Of a DNA stretch of 64,000 bases, positions 49,961 through 58,295 are shown in pieces. The DNA comes from Siphonodentalium dalli. Lineage: Eukaryota > Mollusca > Scaphopoda > Gadilida > Siphonodentaliidae. Made by a program: the position numbers and the translations under genes. The notes beneath the pieces are model-generated. The model saw nothing but the letters and a program-made list of their open reading frames with translations, made no database searches and had not been told where the DNA came from. The stretch lies in assembly GCA_032622095.1 (NCBI GenBank), contig CP136067.1:92184707-92248706 (forward strand). Direction: 5' to 3'. Position 1 is the stretch's first letter; each line of letters starts with the position of its first letter.

Positions 49961-50250
49961 CTTTGAATGCAGAATAAATTGTTCGCTGCCGTGCTTGAAC
50001 ATATATCACGATTGTGCGGGCGGTAGAGAAAGCACATAACACTTTGACGTTAAAAATGACAAATGTTTCCTGACGTTGTGTTTCTTTTCAGTGCATTATC
50101 TGTTAGTTTCACCATTTCGATATGTTATAGATTAAATTCATGATAGTATATGCAATTAATTAAGATGTTTTAATATATGAATTCATCTTCGTTCATAAAC
50201 GATGACCAAGTAAAGTTATCAAATGCAATGATCAAGAAAAATGTTCAGTA
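49961..50250. promoter_or_regulatory. Bidirectional promoter region 1 (conserved part)
   Basis: About 290 bp between divergent genes are nearly identical to 52157-52450 (for example gcgggcggtagagaaagca, ttaaaaatgacaaatgtttcctgacgtt and catctt-cgttcataaacgatgacc). The conserved non-coding region between two divergent genes is the likely shared promoter. A CRE-like tgacg occurs in it. No TATA box is assigned with confidence. Confidence 0.6.
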
Positions 50251-50812
50251 TGTTTCTTGTGTTCAGTTTTTATGTATAAAATATGTACAATTCCAAAAAC
50301 AAAAACTAGAAAAACATTCCATATTTTCCTAACGAGGTAACAAATATATCAAATCATGTGTACCAATAATAGATAATGATCTAACGAAATTAAAAACATT
50401 TGTTTGATCGCTATACAATAATGATCAAGAAAAATATGCATGTTGATCCGTCTCTGAAAAAACACAACTTGAGGAAATACTTGTCAATTTTTAAGTTCGA
50501 TGCGTTGTGTTTTCATTGACGCCCGTGTAACAATCTTGTGTTCAGTTTTATGTATAAAATATGTACAATTCCAAAAACAAAAACTAGAATAACATTCCAT
50601 ATTTTCCTAACGAGGTAATAAATATATCAATCATGTGTACCAAATAATAGATAATGATCTAACGAAATTAAAAACATTTGTTTGATCGCTATGCAATAAT
50701 GAACAAGAAAAATATGCATGTTTATCCGTCTCTGAAAAAACACAACGGCAGGAAATATTTGTCAATTTTAACGCCAATGCGACATGTGATTTCATTGTCG
50801 CCCGTGTCAAAT
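50250..50812. repeat. Two tandem copies of a 281-bp intergenic unit
   Basis: The unit starts cttgtgttcagttttatgtataaaatatgtacaattcc and ends near cgcccgtgt. Copy 1 is 50250-50530, copy 2 is 50531-50812. A single third copy occupies the equivalent place at 52448-52730. The duplication lengthens promoter region 1 compared with region 2. Confidence 0.85.
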
Positions 50813-50865
50813 GTATACAAATATTTTCGAATTTGATCAACCTTACATTGCATTGCTATCAAGAG

Positions 50866-51351
50866 ATGGATCCGTTAACAGAATTTCTTCAGAGTGAGAT
50901 ATACAGTAGTCCTGTTGCACAGAATACATATGCTGCGCCACAGTCAACAGTCCAAGCTAATACGATGACTATAGGTGGTGATACACTCATTTTAAAAGCG
51001 ATTTTAGACGAACTGAGATGTCTTCGCAGGGATATTGACGTGAAAACGCAAGTAACGCATCAAGAAGTGAAAGTGAATCTTCTTTTCGTTGCAGAACAGA
51101 TAGATATCCCAATCAGGGTTCATGATGTTGAGAGATCGAAAGAGCAGAAACAGATCAAAAAAGCAAAATCATCGGCGACGAAAGAAAAACAACCTAAGAG
51201 TGTCATGAAGGCTTCTACTGAGACAAAAGTCAGATTTCATCTTCCTTGTAAAGAATCTAGAGATACAGAGAATAGTGATGAATTCGCAAAAGCTCTCGGT
51301 TCTCATGGGAAAGATATGTCAAGATATAATAAAAACACAAAACGGTGTTAA
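50866..51351 (+). CDS. Unknown 161-aa accessory protein of the virus-like element
   Basis: Starts at the first ATG (MDPLTEFLQSE). The N-terminal 35 residues are polar. The middle TLILKAILDELRCLRRDID-VNLLFVAEQIDI looks helical with heptad-like leucines and may form a coiled coil. The C-terminal 70 residues are strongly basic and Lys-rich, with SKEQKQIKKAKSSATKEKQ, suggesting nucleic-acid or nuclear association (inference). No family is recognised. It is divergent to the OTU-like gene and is followed 22 nt after the stop by a histone-type stem-loop. The reading frame is intact. Confidence 0.6.
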   Translation: MDPLTEFLQSEIYSSPVAQNTYAAPQSTVQANTMTIGGDTLILKAILDELRCLRRDIDVKTQVTHQEVKVNLLFVAEQIDIPIRVHDVERSKEQKQIKKAKSSATKEKQPKSVMKASTETKVRFHLPCKESRDTENSDEFAKALGSHGKDMSRYNKNTKRC

Positions 51352-51373
51352 AGTCAGATGATAAATTTAAAAC

Positions 51374-51389
51374 GGCCCTTTTCAGGGCC
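51374..51389 (+). terminator. Histone-type 3' stem-loop after the 161-aa gene
   Basis: AAAAC-GGCCCTTTTCAGGGCC-ACACA, 22 nt behind the stop at 51351. A purine-rich stretch (cccaaaagg) follows about 10 nt downstream, where a histone downstream element would lie. Confidence 0.85.
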
Positions 51390-51599
51390 ACACACATTTC
51401 CCAAAAGGTTACTCTTTCATAGCTGAAAAAAACAAAACACGATTGTTCATTTCATAATTTATTCAACAACAAATATTTGCAAGTATATTTTGTTTTAAAT
51501 TATTCGTTGCGTGATTTTTTCAAAACGAAACATAGGGTACAATGAACATTATTAGTTCTTAAGCAATGCTAAAAGTTTTTCTTTTTGAAAAAATTGGTT

Positions 51600-51615
51600 G
51601 GTCCTGAAAAGAACC
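51600..51615 (-). terminator. Variant histone-type stem-loop (unit 1)
   Basis: Minus strand GGTTCTTTTCAGGACC-AACC: two stem changes, one compensated (T-A) and one giving a T-G wobble, so pairing is kept. Confidence 0.6.
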
Positions 51616-51626
51616 GTTTTTGTTTT

Positions 51627-51642
51627 GGCCCTGAAAAGGGCC
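51627..51642 (-). terminator. Canonical histone-type stem-loop (unit 1)
   Basis: Minus strand GGCCCTTTTCAGGGCC preceded by AAAAC; the duplicate of 51908-51923. Confidence 0.7.
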
Positions 51643-51880
51643 GTTTTGTACGACATCTAAATTCAGGGCCACACACATTTCCCAAAAGGTTACTCTTTCA
51701 TAGCTGAAAAAAAACAAAACACGATTGTTCATTTCATAATTTATTCAACAACAAATATTTGCAAGTATATTTTGTTTTAAATTATTCGTGGCGTGATTTT
51801 TTCAAAACGAAACATAGGGTACAATGAACATTATTAGTTCTTAAGCAATGCTAAAAGTTTTCTTTTTGAAAAAATTGGTT

Positions 51881-51896
51881 GGTCCTGAAAAGAACC
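51881..51896 (-). terminator. Variant histone-type stem-loop (unit 2)
   Basis: Same variant as at 51600-51615, downstream of the canonical loop for a minus-strand transcript. Confidence 0.6.
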
Positions 51897-51907
51897 GTTT
51901 TTGTTTT

Positions 51908-51923
51908 GGCCCTGAAAAGGGCC
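51908..51923 (-). terminator. Canonical histone-type stem-loop after the 70-aa minus-strand gene
   Basis: Lies 20 nt beyond the stop codon (51944) of the minus-strand reading frame, preceded by AAAAC like the others. Confidence 0.75.
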
Positions 51924-51943
51924 GTTTTGTACGACATCAAAAT

Positions 51944-52156
51944 TCACTCCCCAATTTTCTCAGAGTGAGAATTTTGCTTTTGTTGCCCCGCCTCAGATAA
52001 AATAGGACAGCTAGACTCTGTTGGTATGATTGCTGTTCTTTTTTGCATGATCAGCTTTGAACGGTCGGTCACTTCTCTTGCGTATCTGCCCCACATTATC
52101 TGCGGTGTTATCCCCATAGTTCCTCTCAGCATCAAGGGTTCGGGTATTGCAGTCAT
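51944..52156 (-). CDS. Small 70-aa protein or remnant, second minus-strand gene
   Basis: Begins MTAIPEPLML at an ATG whose leader (atctttgaatgcagaataa on the plus strand) is the same as that of the OTU-like gene, and ends 20 nt before a histone-type stem-loop. No homology to the OTU-like protein beyond MTA is seen and no domain is recognised. Its equal placement between conserved promoter and terminator argues that it is, or was, a gene. It may be a truncated remnant. Confidence 0.45.
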   Translation of the reverse strand: MTAIPEPLMLRGTMGITPQIMWGRYAREVTDRSKLIMQKRTAIIPTESSCPILSEAGQQKQNSHSEKIGE

Positions 52157-52450
52157 CTTTGAATGCAGAATAAGTCTGAAGTTCCGTCTTGAACTTGTAT
52201 CACGATTGCGCGGGCGGTAGAGAAAGCATATAATACTTTGACGTTAAAAATGACAAATGTTTCCTGACGTTATGTTTCTTTTCAGTGCATTATCTGTTAG
52301 TTTCACCATTTCGATATGTTATAGATTAAATTCATGATAGTATATACAATTAATTAAGATGTTTTAACATATGAATTCATCTTCGTTCATAAACGATGAC
52401 CAAGTAAAGTTATCAAATGCAATGATCAAGAAAAATGTTCAGTATGTTTC
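52157..52450. promoter_or_regulatory. Bidirectional promoter region 2
   Basis: Near-identical to 49961-50250 and equally placed between two divergent genes; followed by one copy (52448-52730) of the 281-bp intergenic unit. Confidence 0.6.
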
Positions 52451-52769
52451 TTGTGTTCAGTTTTTATGTATAAAATATGTACAATTCCAAAAACAAAAAC
52501 TAGATAAACATTCCATATTTTCCTAACGAGGTAATAAATATATCAATCATGCGTACCAAATAATAGATAATGATCTAACGAAATTAAAAACATTTGTTTG
52601 ATCGCTATGCAATAATGATCAAGAAAAATATGCATGTTGATCCGTCTCTGTAAAAACACAACGTCAGGAAATATTTGTCAATTTTAACGCCAACGCGACA
52701 TGTGATTTCATTGTCGCCCGTGTCAAATGTATACAAATATTTTCACTTTTTCAGTGAACTTCATTCATT

Positions 52770-53123
52770 ATGCCGTCTTTAAAGAAATTTCTCAAGAAGT
52801 TGTGGAGGAAGAGAGATTCGTCAGAGGAGACGGAAATAAGAAGATATAGGAAATGGCAGGATTCTCCTAAACAAAGTATAGTTCAGAAGCAGATGATAAG
52901 AGATTTTTTGGCTCGCCGACGACCATTGCCTAAAGTATGTGATGTTCAAGAATCAAGCAATCTTGATCTCGTGGAGATCTTGTCACAGATCAAGAAGAAA
53001 GATCTGTGCAATGCAGCGATTGACAGCTTTGCTCAGGCTGGTGCGGCGCACAGATCAAATCCTATTTGGTCTGTGACAATTAATCCCAACGGGATATATC
53101 CTGATTTGTCAGAATTCTTATGA
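52770..53123 (+). CDS. Unknown 117-aa basic accessory protein
   Basis: MPSLKKFLKKLWRKRDSSEE starts with an amphipathic basic helix, followed by a Lys/Arg/Gln-rich middle (QKQMIRDFLARRRPLPKV) and a less charged C-terminus with NPIWSVTINPNG. No family is recognised. The short basic N-terminus could bind membranes or nucleic acid (inference). The segment atcctgatttgtcagaattcttatga around the stop codon is present twice in tandem (53098-53150), so the stop region was duplicated. A histone-type stem-loop with a perfect ACCCA flank follows 45 nt after the stop. Confidence 0.6.
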   Translation: MPSLKKFLKKLWRKRDSSEETEIRRYRKWQDSPKQSIVQKQMIRDFLARRRPLPKVCDVQESSNLDLVEILSQIKKKDLCNAAIDSFAQAGAAHRSNPIWSVTINPNGIYPDLSEFL

Positions 53124-53168
53124 ATCCTGATTTGTCAGAATTCTTATGAATCCTGGAAAAGAGAAAAC

Positions 53169-53184
53169 GGCCCTTTTCAGGGCC
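53169..53184 (+). terminator. Histone-type 3' stem-loop, perfect consensus
   Basis: AAAAC-GGCCCTTTTCAGGGCC-ACCCA matches the animal histone consensus including the ACCCA where 3' cleavage occurs. cccaaaagg follows 7-10 nt further on. Confidence 0.9.
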
Positions 53185-53252
53185 ACCCACATTTCCCAAA
53201 AGGTTACTCTTTCATAGCTGAAAAAACAAAACACGATTGTTCAATTCATAAT

Positions 53253-53258
53253 TTATTC
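53253..53258 (-). promoter_or_regulatory. Poly(A) signal of the zinc-knuckle gene
   Basis: AATAAA on the minus strand, about 15-20 nt after the stop codon at 53273. This gene therefore appears to use ordinary polyadenylation, unlike its convergent neighbour. Confidence 0.45.
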
Positions 53259-53272
53259 ACACAACATAATTT

Positions 53273-53872
53273 TCAATTGTTTATGTCGATTCGTTTATCT
53301 GTTTTTGGAATGTAGAATGGTCTCAGCTTCTTTTTCTTGGAAGTTTTCTTGGAATTTTCAATTTCTGGATGTTTATCTTCAGATTTGTTCTGTGAATCAT
53401 TCGTAGGATCAACAGGTCGGTCTTGTTTGGAAAAATCTGATGTTGTAGACATCTCTTCAGTTTTGATATCTGCATTTGTTCTTGTATTGTTACTGCTTGT
53501 AGACTTTTGTTAAGTTTTCACATTTTTTTTGTCGCCGAAATCTACGTTACAATGGAAGGACCAATGGGTGTCTTGTCCGCATTTGTAACAGTAACCATAT
53601 GGCGGTTTCCAATTTTTATCAGCTTTGTTTTTCTCTTGTTTCTCTTGCCATTGCATTTTGTTACAAAGTTTAAACAAATCGGTAGAGATCTGTCTCAATT
53701 CGACAAGATTATCTTGAATTTTTCTAGTCTGTGGTTGTGTAGATTTTTTTGAATCTTCTTTATGTAGCTCAATATCGCTCTCTTCAATAACTGCAGGCCT
53801 TGGTCTTTTTCTAACAATATCTTCTTCGCTGGTGGCGTCGTCTGAAACAGGTCTTTTAATTCTCTTAAACAT
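53273..53872 (-). pseudogene. CCHC zinc-knuckle protein, interrupted by one stop
   Basis: Starts at the ATG at 53872 (MFKRIKRPVSDDATSEED). The protein is highly charged, with a possible coiled coil around NLVELRQISTDLFKLCNKMQWQEKQ, then a zinc knuckle CYKCGQDTHWSFHC (C-x2-C-x4-H-x4-C, about residues 94-107), as in retroviral nucleocapsid and other RNA/ssDNA-binding proteins. A TAA at 53510-53512 stops it after about 120 residues, but the same frame continues with a plausible polar and Lys-rich tail to a TGA at 53273. The full length would be about 199 residues. It diverges from the DNA polymerase across a palindrome that includes its start codon. A role in nucleic-acid binding is inferred from the knuckle. 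Confidence 0.65.
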
Positions 53873-54083
53873 TTTTGTCTTGAGTTTTGTCAGCAAAAAA
53901 TATTGCGACTGGCTTCTTCGGAGTTGAAGTGTAAAGTGTAGAATTACACCTGCTTTTATAGCATCGAATGCATCAAATGCTATAAAAACAGGTGTAATTC
54001 TACACTTTACACTTCAACTCCGAAGAAGCCAGTCGCAATATTTTTTGCTGACAAAACTCAAGACAAAAATGTTTAAGAGAATT
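53858..54083. repeat. 226-bp near-perfect palindrome between zinc-knuckle and polymerase genes
   Basis: Arms of about 108 bp on each side of 53970/53971, with only a few mismatches in the central ten bases and one at 53953. Each arm contains a start codon in the context aaaaatgtttaagagaatt, so the palindrome holds the ATG of the zinc-knuckle gene on the left (53872) and an identical ATG on the right (54069) that is quickly closed by TGA. Confidence 0.95.
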
Positions 54084-54147
54084 CTGTGACATTGGATTCA
54101 AAAGTCGTGGCGATCATCGATGCAGATTTGTTTGTGCATGCTGGTCA

Positions 54148-56964
54148 TTGACACAGTGTAATTTCACAAATTGGGTGAAGTGTAGAACGTGTCGACGATC
54201 ATTCAGAAGTAAATCTTGTTTCGACAACCATTTGAAGACGGAAGGAAAACAGAAAAGAAAAATATGTGATTTGGTTCAACTATGCAACAATTGTGATGAA
54301 GAAATTCTCACCAATAAATCAAGCAGACATATATGTGTGGGGTTGAAGAAATGCAAACATTGCAAAGAAATCGTTGAAGCAGATCACAGGTGCTACATTC
54401 CAAAATATGAATCACCGGAAAAGAAACCTGCAAAGATTCCATATGTATTCTTTGACTTTGAATGCAGACAAGACACAGGTGTTCATATTCCAAACTTCTG
54501 TGTTGCACATTCCGCTTGTGGAGATTGCATGTGTAAACCAATCGAAGAAAAATGTGAAACATGCAGACCGGATTCCAGAGAATTTGTATTCAAGGGTGAA
54601 AACGTTTTAACAGACTTCACAAACTGGTTATTCCACCAAGATCACAAAGGATGTGTTGCAATAGCACATAATGCTCAGGGATACGATGCACAGTTTCTAC
54701 TTCAAGCACTCATACAAAGTGGAATTCATAAACCAGAACTGATCATGAATGGAAACAAAATTCTCAGTTTAAAATGCAACAGCGTGAACGTTATTGATTC
54801 TCTGAGTTTTCTGATGATGCTGCTTTCAAAGTTTCCACAAACTTTTCAGCTGAATGAGATGACGAAAGGACACTTTCCACATTGGGCGAATTCACCAAAG
54901 TTTCAAAATTACATTGGACCTTACTTGGCTTCTGATTACTACAAACCAGACATGATGAGCGTGGAAAATCGAGAGAAATTCTTTGAATGGTACAATGAGA
55001 AAATAGAAAATTACGTGATATTCAACTTCCAAGAAGAGATGGAGAAGTACTGCAAATCAGACGTGGATATTCTTCGCCGTGGATGTGGAAATTTCAGGAA
55101 ATACATATTGGAAACAGAACAGATTGACCCGTTCATTGAGTCAATAACATTGGCGCAAGTTTGCAATTTGGCATGGAGGAAGAATTCAATGCCAGAGAAA
55201 ACAATTGGAATCATTCCAGATGGTGGATACCCATGTGCTAAAAACTATTCCATGAAAGCGATACGTTGGCTGCAACATCTATCATTGTCACGTATGATAA
55301 CAATTAAGCATGCTTTGAATGGAGGAGAAATCAAGATTGGTGGACACTACGTCGATGGATATGAGGAAGCCACAAGAAGTTTTTGAGATGAATGGATGTC
55401 TGTTTCATGGATGTCCAAAATGTTACAACAACAGACAATACAAGAATCCCTATACGATGCTCACCATGGAAGAATTATATACAAGAACTCAACAGAAGAA
55501 AGATGAACTGGAAAGTCTTGGTTACAGAGTTGAATCACTTTGGGGGCATCAGATCGACGAAAGAATGAAATCGGATCTGAAATTCAAACAACAAATGGAA
55601 TCTTTCTACAAACATCGAGACCCCATTTTGCCAAGAGAAGCATTGTTTGGTGGACGTACAAATGCCATCAAATTGTACGAGGAAATTGATCAAGATTCCA
55701 CAAAAGAAATCAAGTTCATCGATGTGTGTTCGTTGTATCCATATTGCAACAAATATAAATTCTACCCTGTTGGACATCCAGAAATTTTGAGCCAAGAGCA
55801 GATCGATCAAGAACACATTAGAGACTATGCGGGGCTTGTTAAATGTACAATTTTACCACCATCGAAATTGTATATTCCAGTTCTACCGATTCATTGTAAC
55901 AACAAAATGGTTTTTACTTTGTGCAACACTTGCGCCATCAATGAGAACGAGACATGTAACCATTCAGAAGAAGATCGAGCTATAACCGGAGTGTGGACCA
56001 CGCCAGAATTATTCAAAGCAATGGATGTTGGCTACAAAATACTTGATGTGTACCAAATTTGGCATTGGACAGATTGGACAGATGAAATATACAAATCCTA
56101 TATCGACAAACATCTAAAGATCAAACAGGAATGTAGTGGTTATCCATTTGGTGTTGAGACAGAAGAACAGAAGCAAAAGTTTGTACAGGATTATTATGCA
56201 GCTGAGGGTATAAAATTGGAGAACATCGAGAAGAATCCAGGAAAACGCCAAATATCTAAAATTATGATTAATTGTATATGGGGTAAGAATGCACAAAGAA
56301 ATATTATGTCAAAAACAGAGTATGTGGATAAGCCATCACGTTATTTTGAATTGCTTACTAGTAACAATATAATTGTTAAAAATGTTACACTTCTTGATGG
56401 TGACAAATTCATTCTGGTAAATTATGTTGATATTTTAGATAATATTGAACCTCATCATTCAGCAAATGTTGTTGTTGCTTCTTTTGTTACAGCGTATGCA
56501 AGATTACAATTGTATAAAGTTTTAAAAAACTTGGAGATAGAGTGCTGTATTTTGATACAGACAGCTGTATGTATGTCAGTGATCCATCAAAGAAGAACAT
56601 CAAAACTATCGAAGGAAGATTGGGGAAATGGAGCGACGAACATCCAGATGCAAAGATTGTCAAATTTGTTGGACTTGGGCCAAAGAACTACGGATATGAA
56701 TACATCAAAGATGGGAGAAGATACACCAAATGTAAGGTAAAAGGTATCACTCTTGATTACAGCGCAAGTCAAAAAGTTAATTTTGAAACAATGGTACAAT
56801 GTGTTAATGATCGTGAAAATTTCAAAACTGTTGTTGAGTATCCTTCCAGAATTAAAAGACAAAAGAACCATCAACTGATTAGTGAGTGTCAAACCAAAAC
56901 TTTCAGATCGGTGTACACAAAACGAAAACTCGTCAATGGTATTCACACATATCCATACGGATAG
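54148..56964 (+). pseudogene. polB: Family-B DNA polymerase (protein-primed type), two frameshifts
   Basis: Replicates the element DNA. Order of motifs: a Cys/His-rich N-terminus (54157-54400); exonuclease Exo I FDFE (D103), Exo II NAQGYD (N175, D180), Exo III YCKSD (Y301, D305); polymerase motif A DVCSLYP (about 55721-55741), motif B K-x3-N-x2-G (about 56255-56285) and motif C DTDS (56554-56565). The C-terminus ends HTYPYG as expected for complete members. Breaks: one frame change at about 55366-55380 and one inside the A-run at 56524-56529, just before motif C. No in-frame ATG lies at the N-terminus; the frame is open from 54052, and the ATG in the palindrome (54069) is out of frame. The full length would be about 940 residues, usual for Polinton polymerases. 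All catalytic residues are still present, so inactivation is recent. Confidence 0.92.
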
Positions 56965-56989
56965 AGTTGTTGAGTCATTTCATGTCAAG

Positions 56990-57577
56990 ATGTTGACAGG
57001 AGTAGTACCTCCAGAAATTGCTGAGAAGATTTATGGATATTTGGTGGCACAGTCAACACTTATTCCAGAGATAAAGAAGGAATTACAAGAAGTCTGGTTT
57101 GAAAGAGAAAAGGAAGCAATACTACGATGCTGTGATGTCGACGAATGTTTACAGAGATTGGACTATCTTGAGACAAGTATATTTTCTCATTTCTCTCAAA
57201 AATATATTAAATCATTTATTAAATTCAAAACATTTTTTCTCATTGAAAGAATATCTGATTTTTGGATATTTGGTGGTGATGAACGCCATTTAGATTTAGA
57301 AACTTTTGATGAACATGACTATATTCATTATACAAAGTATGAAGATAATTATCCTCTTGCTAGGGGAACCTTTAAATCAGTTCCTAGGATCTATGGGTAT
57401 TTGTTAAAAAAAAAAATGTCAACATATGCAAAAATTAAAAACATTATAGGAAATGATTTTTTTGTTTACAGAACAAACAGAAGAATAGAAGACTATAATA
57501 CTTGGATTATTGAAATGTTTGGAAATATTTACAGCAATGGAGATTTCTGTTTAAAAACTAAATTCACACGTCGTTAA
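56990..57577 (+). CDS. Conserved-position protein of unknown function, F-box-like start
   Basis: 195 aa from the ATG at 56990 (the open frame begins earlier but overlaps the polymerase in another frame). The first 25 residues, MLTGVVPPEIAEKIYGYL, have the look of an F-box helix (LPxEIxxxIxxYL), but the motif is too short to be sure. The rest is rich in aromatic and charged residues (FWIFGGDERHLDLETFDEHDY). It starts 26 nt after the polymerase stop and ends 34 nt before the ATPase, so it is part of the same block. No enzyme motif is seen; the frame is intact. A ubiquitin-related role is only a guess. Confidence 0.5.
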   Translation: MLTGVVPPEIAEKIYGYLVAQSTLIPEIKKELQEVWFEREKEAILRCCDVDECLQRLDYLETSIFSHFSQKYIKSFIKFKTFFLIERISDFWIFGGDERHLDLETFDEHDYIHYTKYEDNYPLARGTFKSVPRIYGYLLKKKMSTYAKIKNIIGNDFFVYRTNRRIEDYNTWIIEMFGNIYSNGDFCLKTKFTRR

Positions 57578-57610
57578 GTTCACTCTCTGATTAGGCATCA
57601 AAGTGACAAC

Positions 57611-58195
57611 ATGGAAGAATATTTACTTTTCCAACATCCGTGTAATTTCTTTATCAGCGGACCTAGTGGATCAGGTAAAACAGAATTTGTTAAAAAAGTT
57701 ATTGAATTTAAACACGATTTATTCCAAACACCACCAAAGAAAATAGTTTGGTGTTACAAAGAATGGCAAGACACATACAATCGTATAAAATAAATTGATA
57801 ACATTGAGTTTATCGATGGTATTCCAGACGATGATGAGGAAATTGTATCAGATAAATCATTTCCTCATCTTGTTGTTTTCGATGACATGATGGGGGAACA
57901 AGATGAAGACAAAATAATGCTTTGGTTTACTAGAAATGGTCACCATCGAAATGCTTCAATAATTTACATTACTCAAAACATGTTCCAAAAATCAAAAAGT
58001 AGCAGAACTATAAGTTTGAATGCACACTACATGGTTTTATTTCAAAGCGTTCGAGATAAAAATCAAATAAAAGTTTTGGCTCATCAAATGCAAATCAATC
58101 ATTTGAAACAAGCATACGAAGATGCAACTTCAATAAATCATGGATATATTTTAGTAGATTTTCATCCTAGAACAGAAAATTATTTGCGAATTTGA
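57611..58195 (+). pseudogene. FtsK/HerA-type genome-packaging ATPase, one internal stop
   Basis: Predicted motor that packs the DNA into the capsid. The N-terminus FFISGPSGSGKTEFVKKV carries Walker A (GPSGSGKT, about residues 17-24), and HLVVFDDMM (about 57868-57891) is Walker B, followed by RNGHHRNASIIYITQNMFQK, which fits the sensor-like segment of Polinton and adenovirus-related A32-like ATPases. A TAA at 57791-57793 interrupts an otherwise continuous frame. Total span is 194 codons, normal for this compact family. It lies between the 195-aa protein and the GGFLPLL-type protein. Confidence 0.85.
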
Positions 58196-58295
58196 ACTGA
58201 TATTTTCCATAAATGGTTGACAGCTAATGACCGAGGTCCTGTCATTTATTCAAAAGTATAAATTCAGTTGTTGTTACTTTTCTCATTTTAGAACC

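Larger units (their letters stand above)
51381..51943. repeat. Two tandem copies of a 281-bp convergent 3' region
   Basis: Unit 1 (51381-51661) and unit 2 (51662-51943) are about 98 percent identical by eye. Each begins with ttcagggccacacacatttcccaaaagg and contains, in minus orientation, one variant and one canonical histone-type stem-loop. The start of unit 2 is only the 3' half of a plus-strand stem-loop, showing that the duplication breakpoint lies inside the hairpin. Confidence 0.9.

Noticed and set aside
49496-53123. Histone genes, expected from the histone-type stem-loops
   Set aside because: None of the four frames shows a histone fold, and no H1, H2A, H2B, H3 or H4 signature is present.
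55366-56529. Programmed frameshifting or introns in the polymerase
   Set aside because: No slippery heptamer with structure at the first site and no splice signals; several other genes of the block are also broken, so mutation is simpler.
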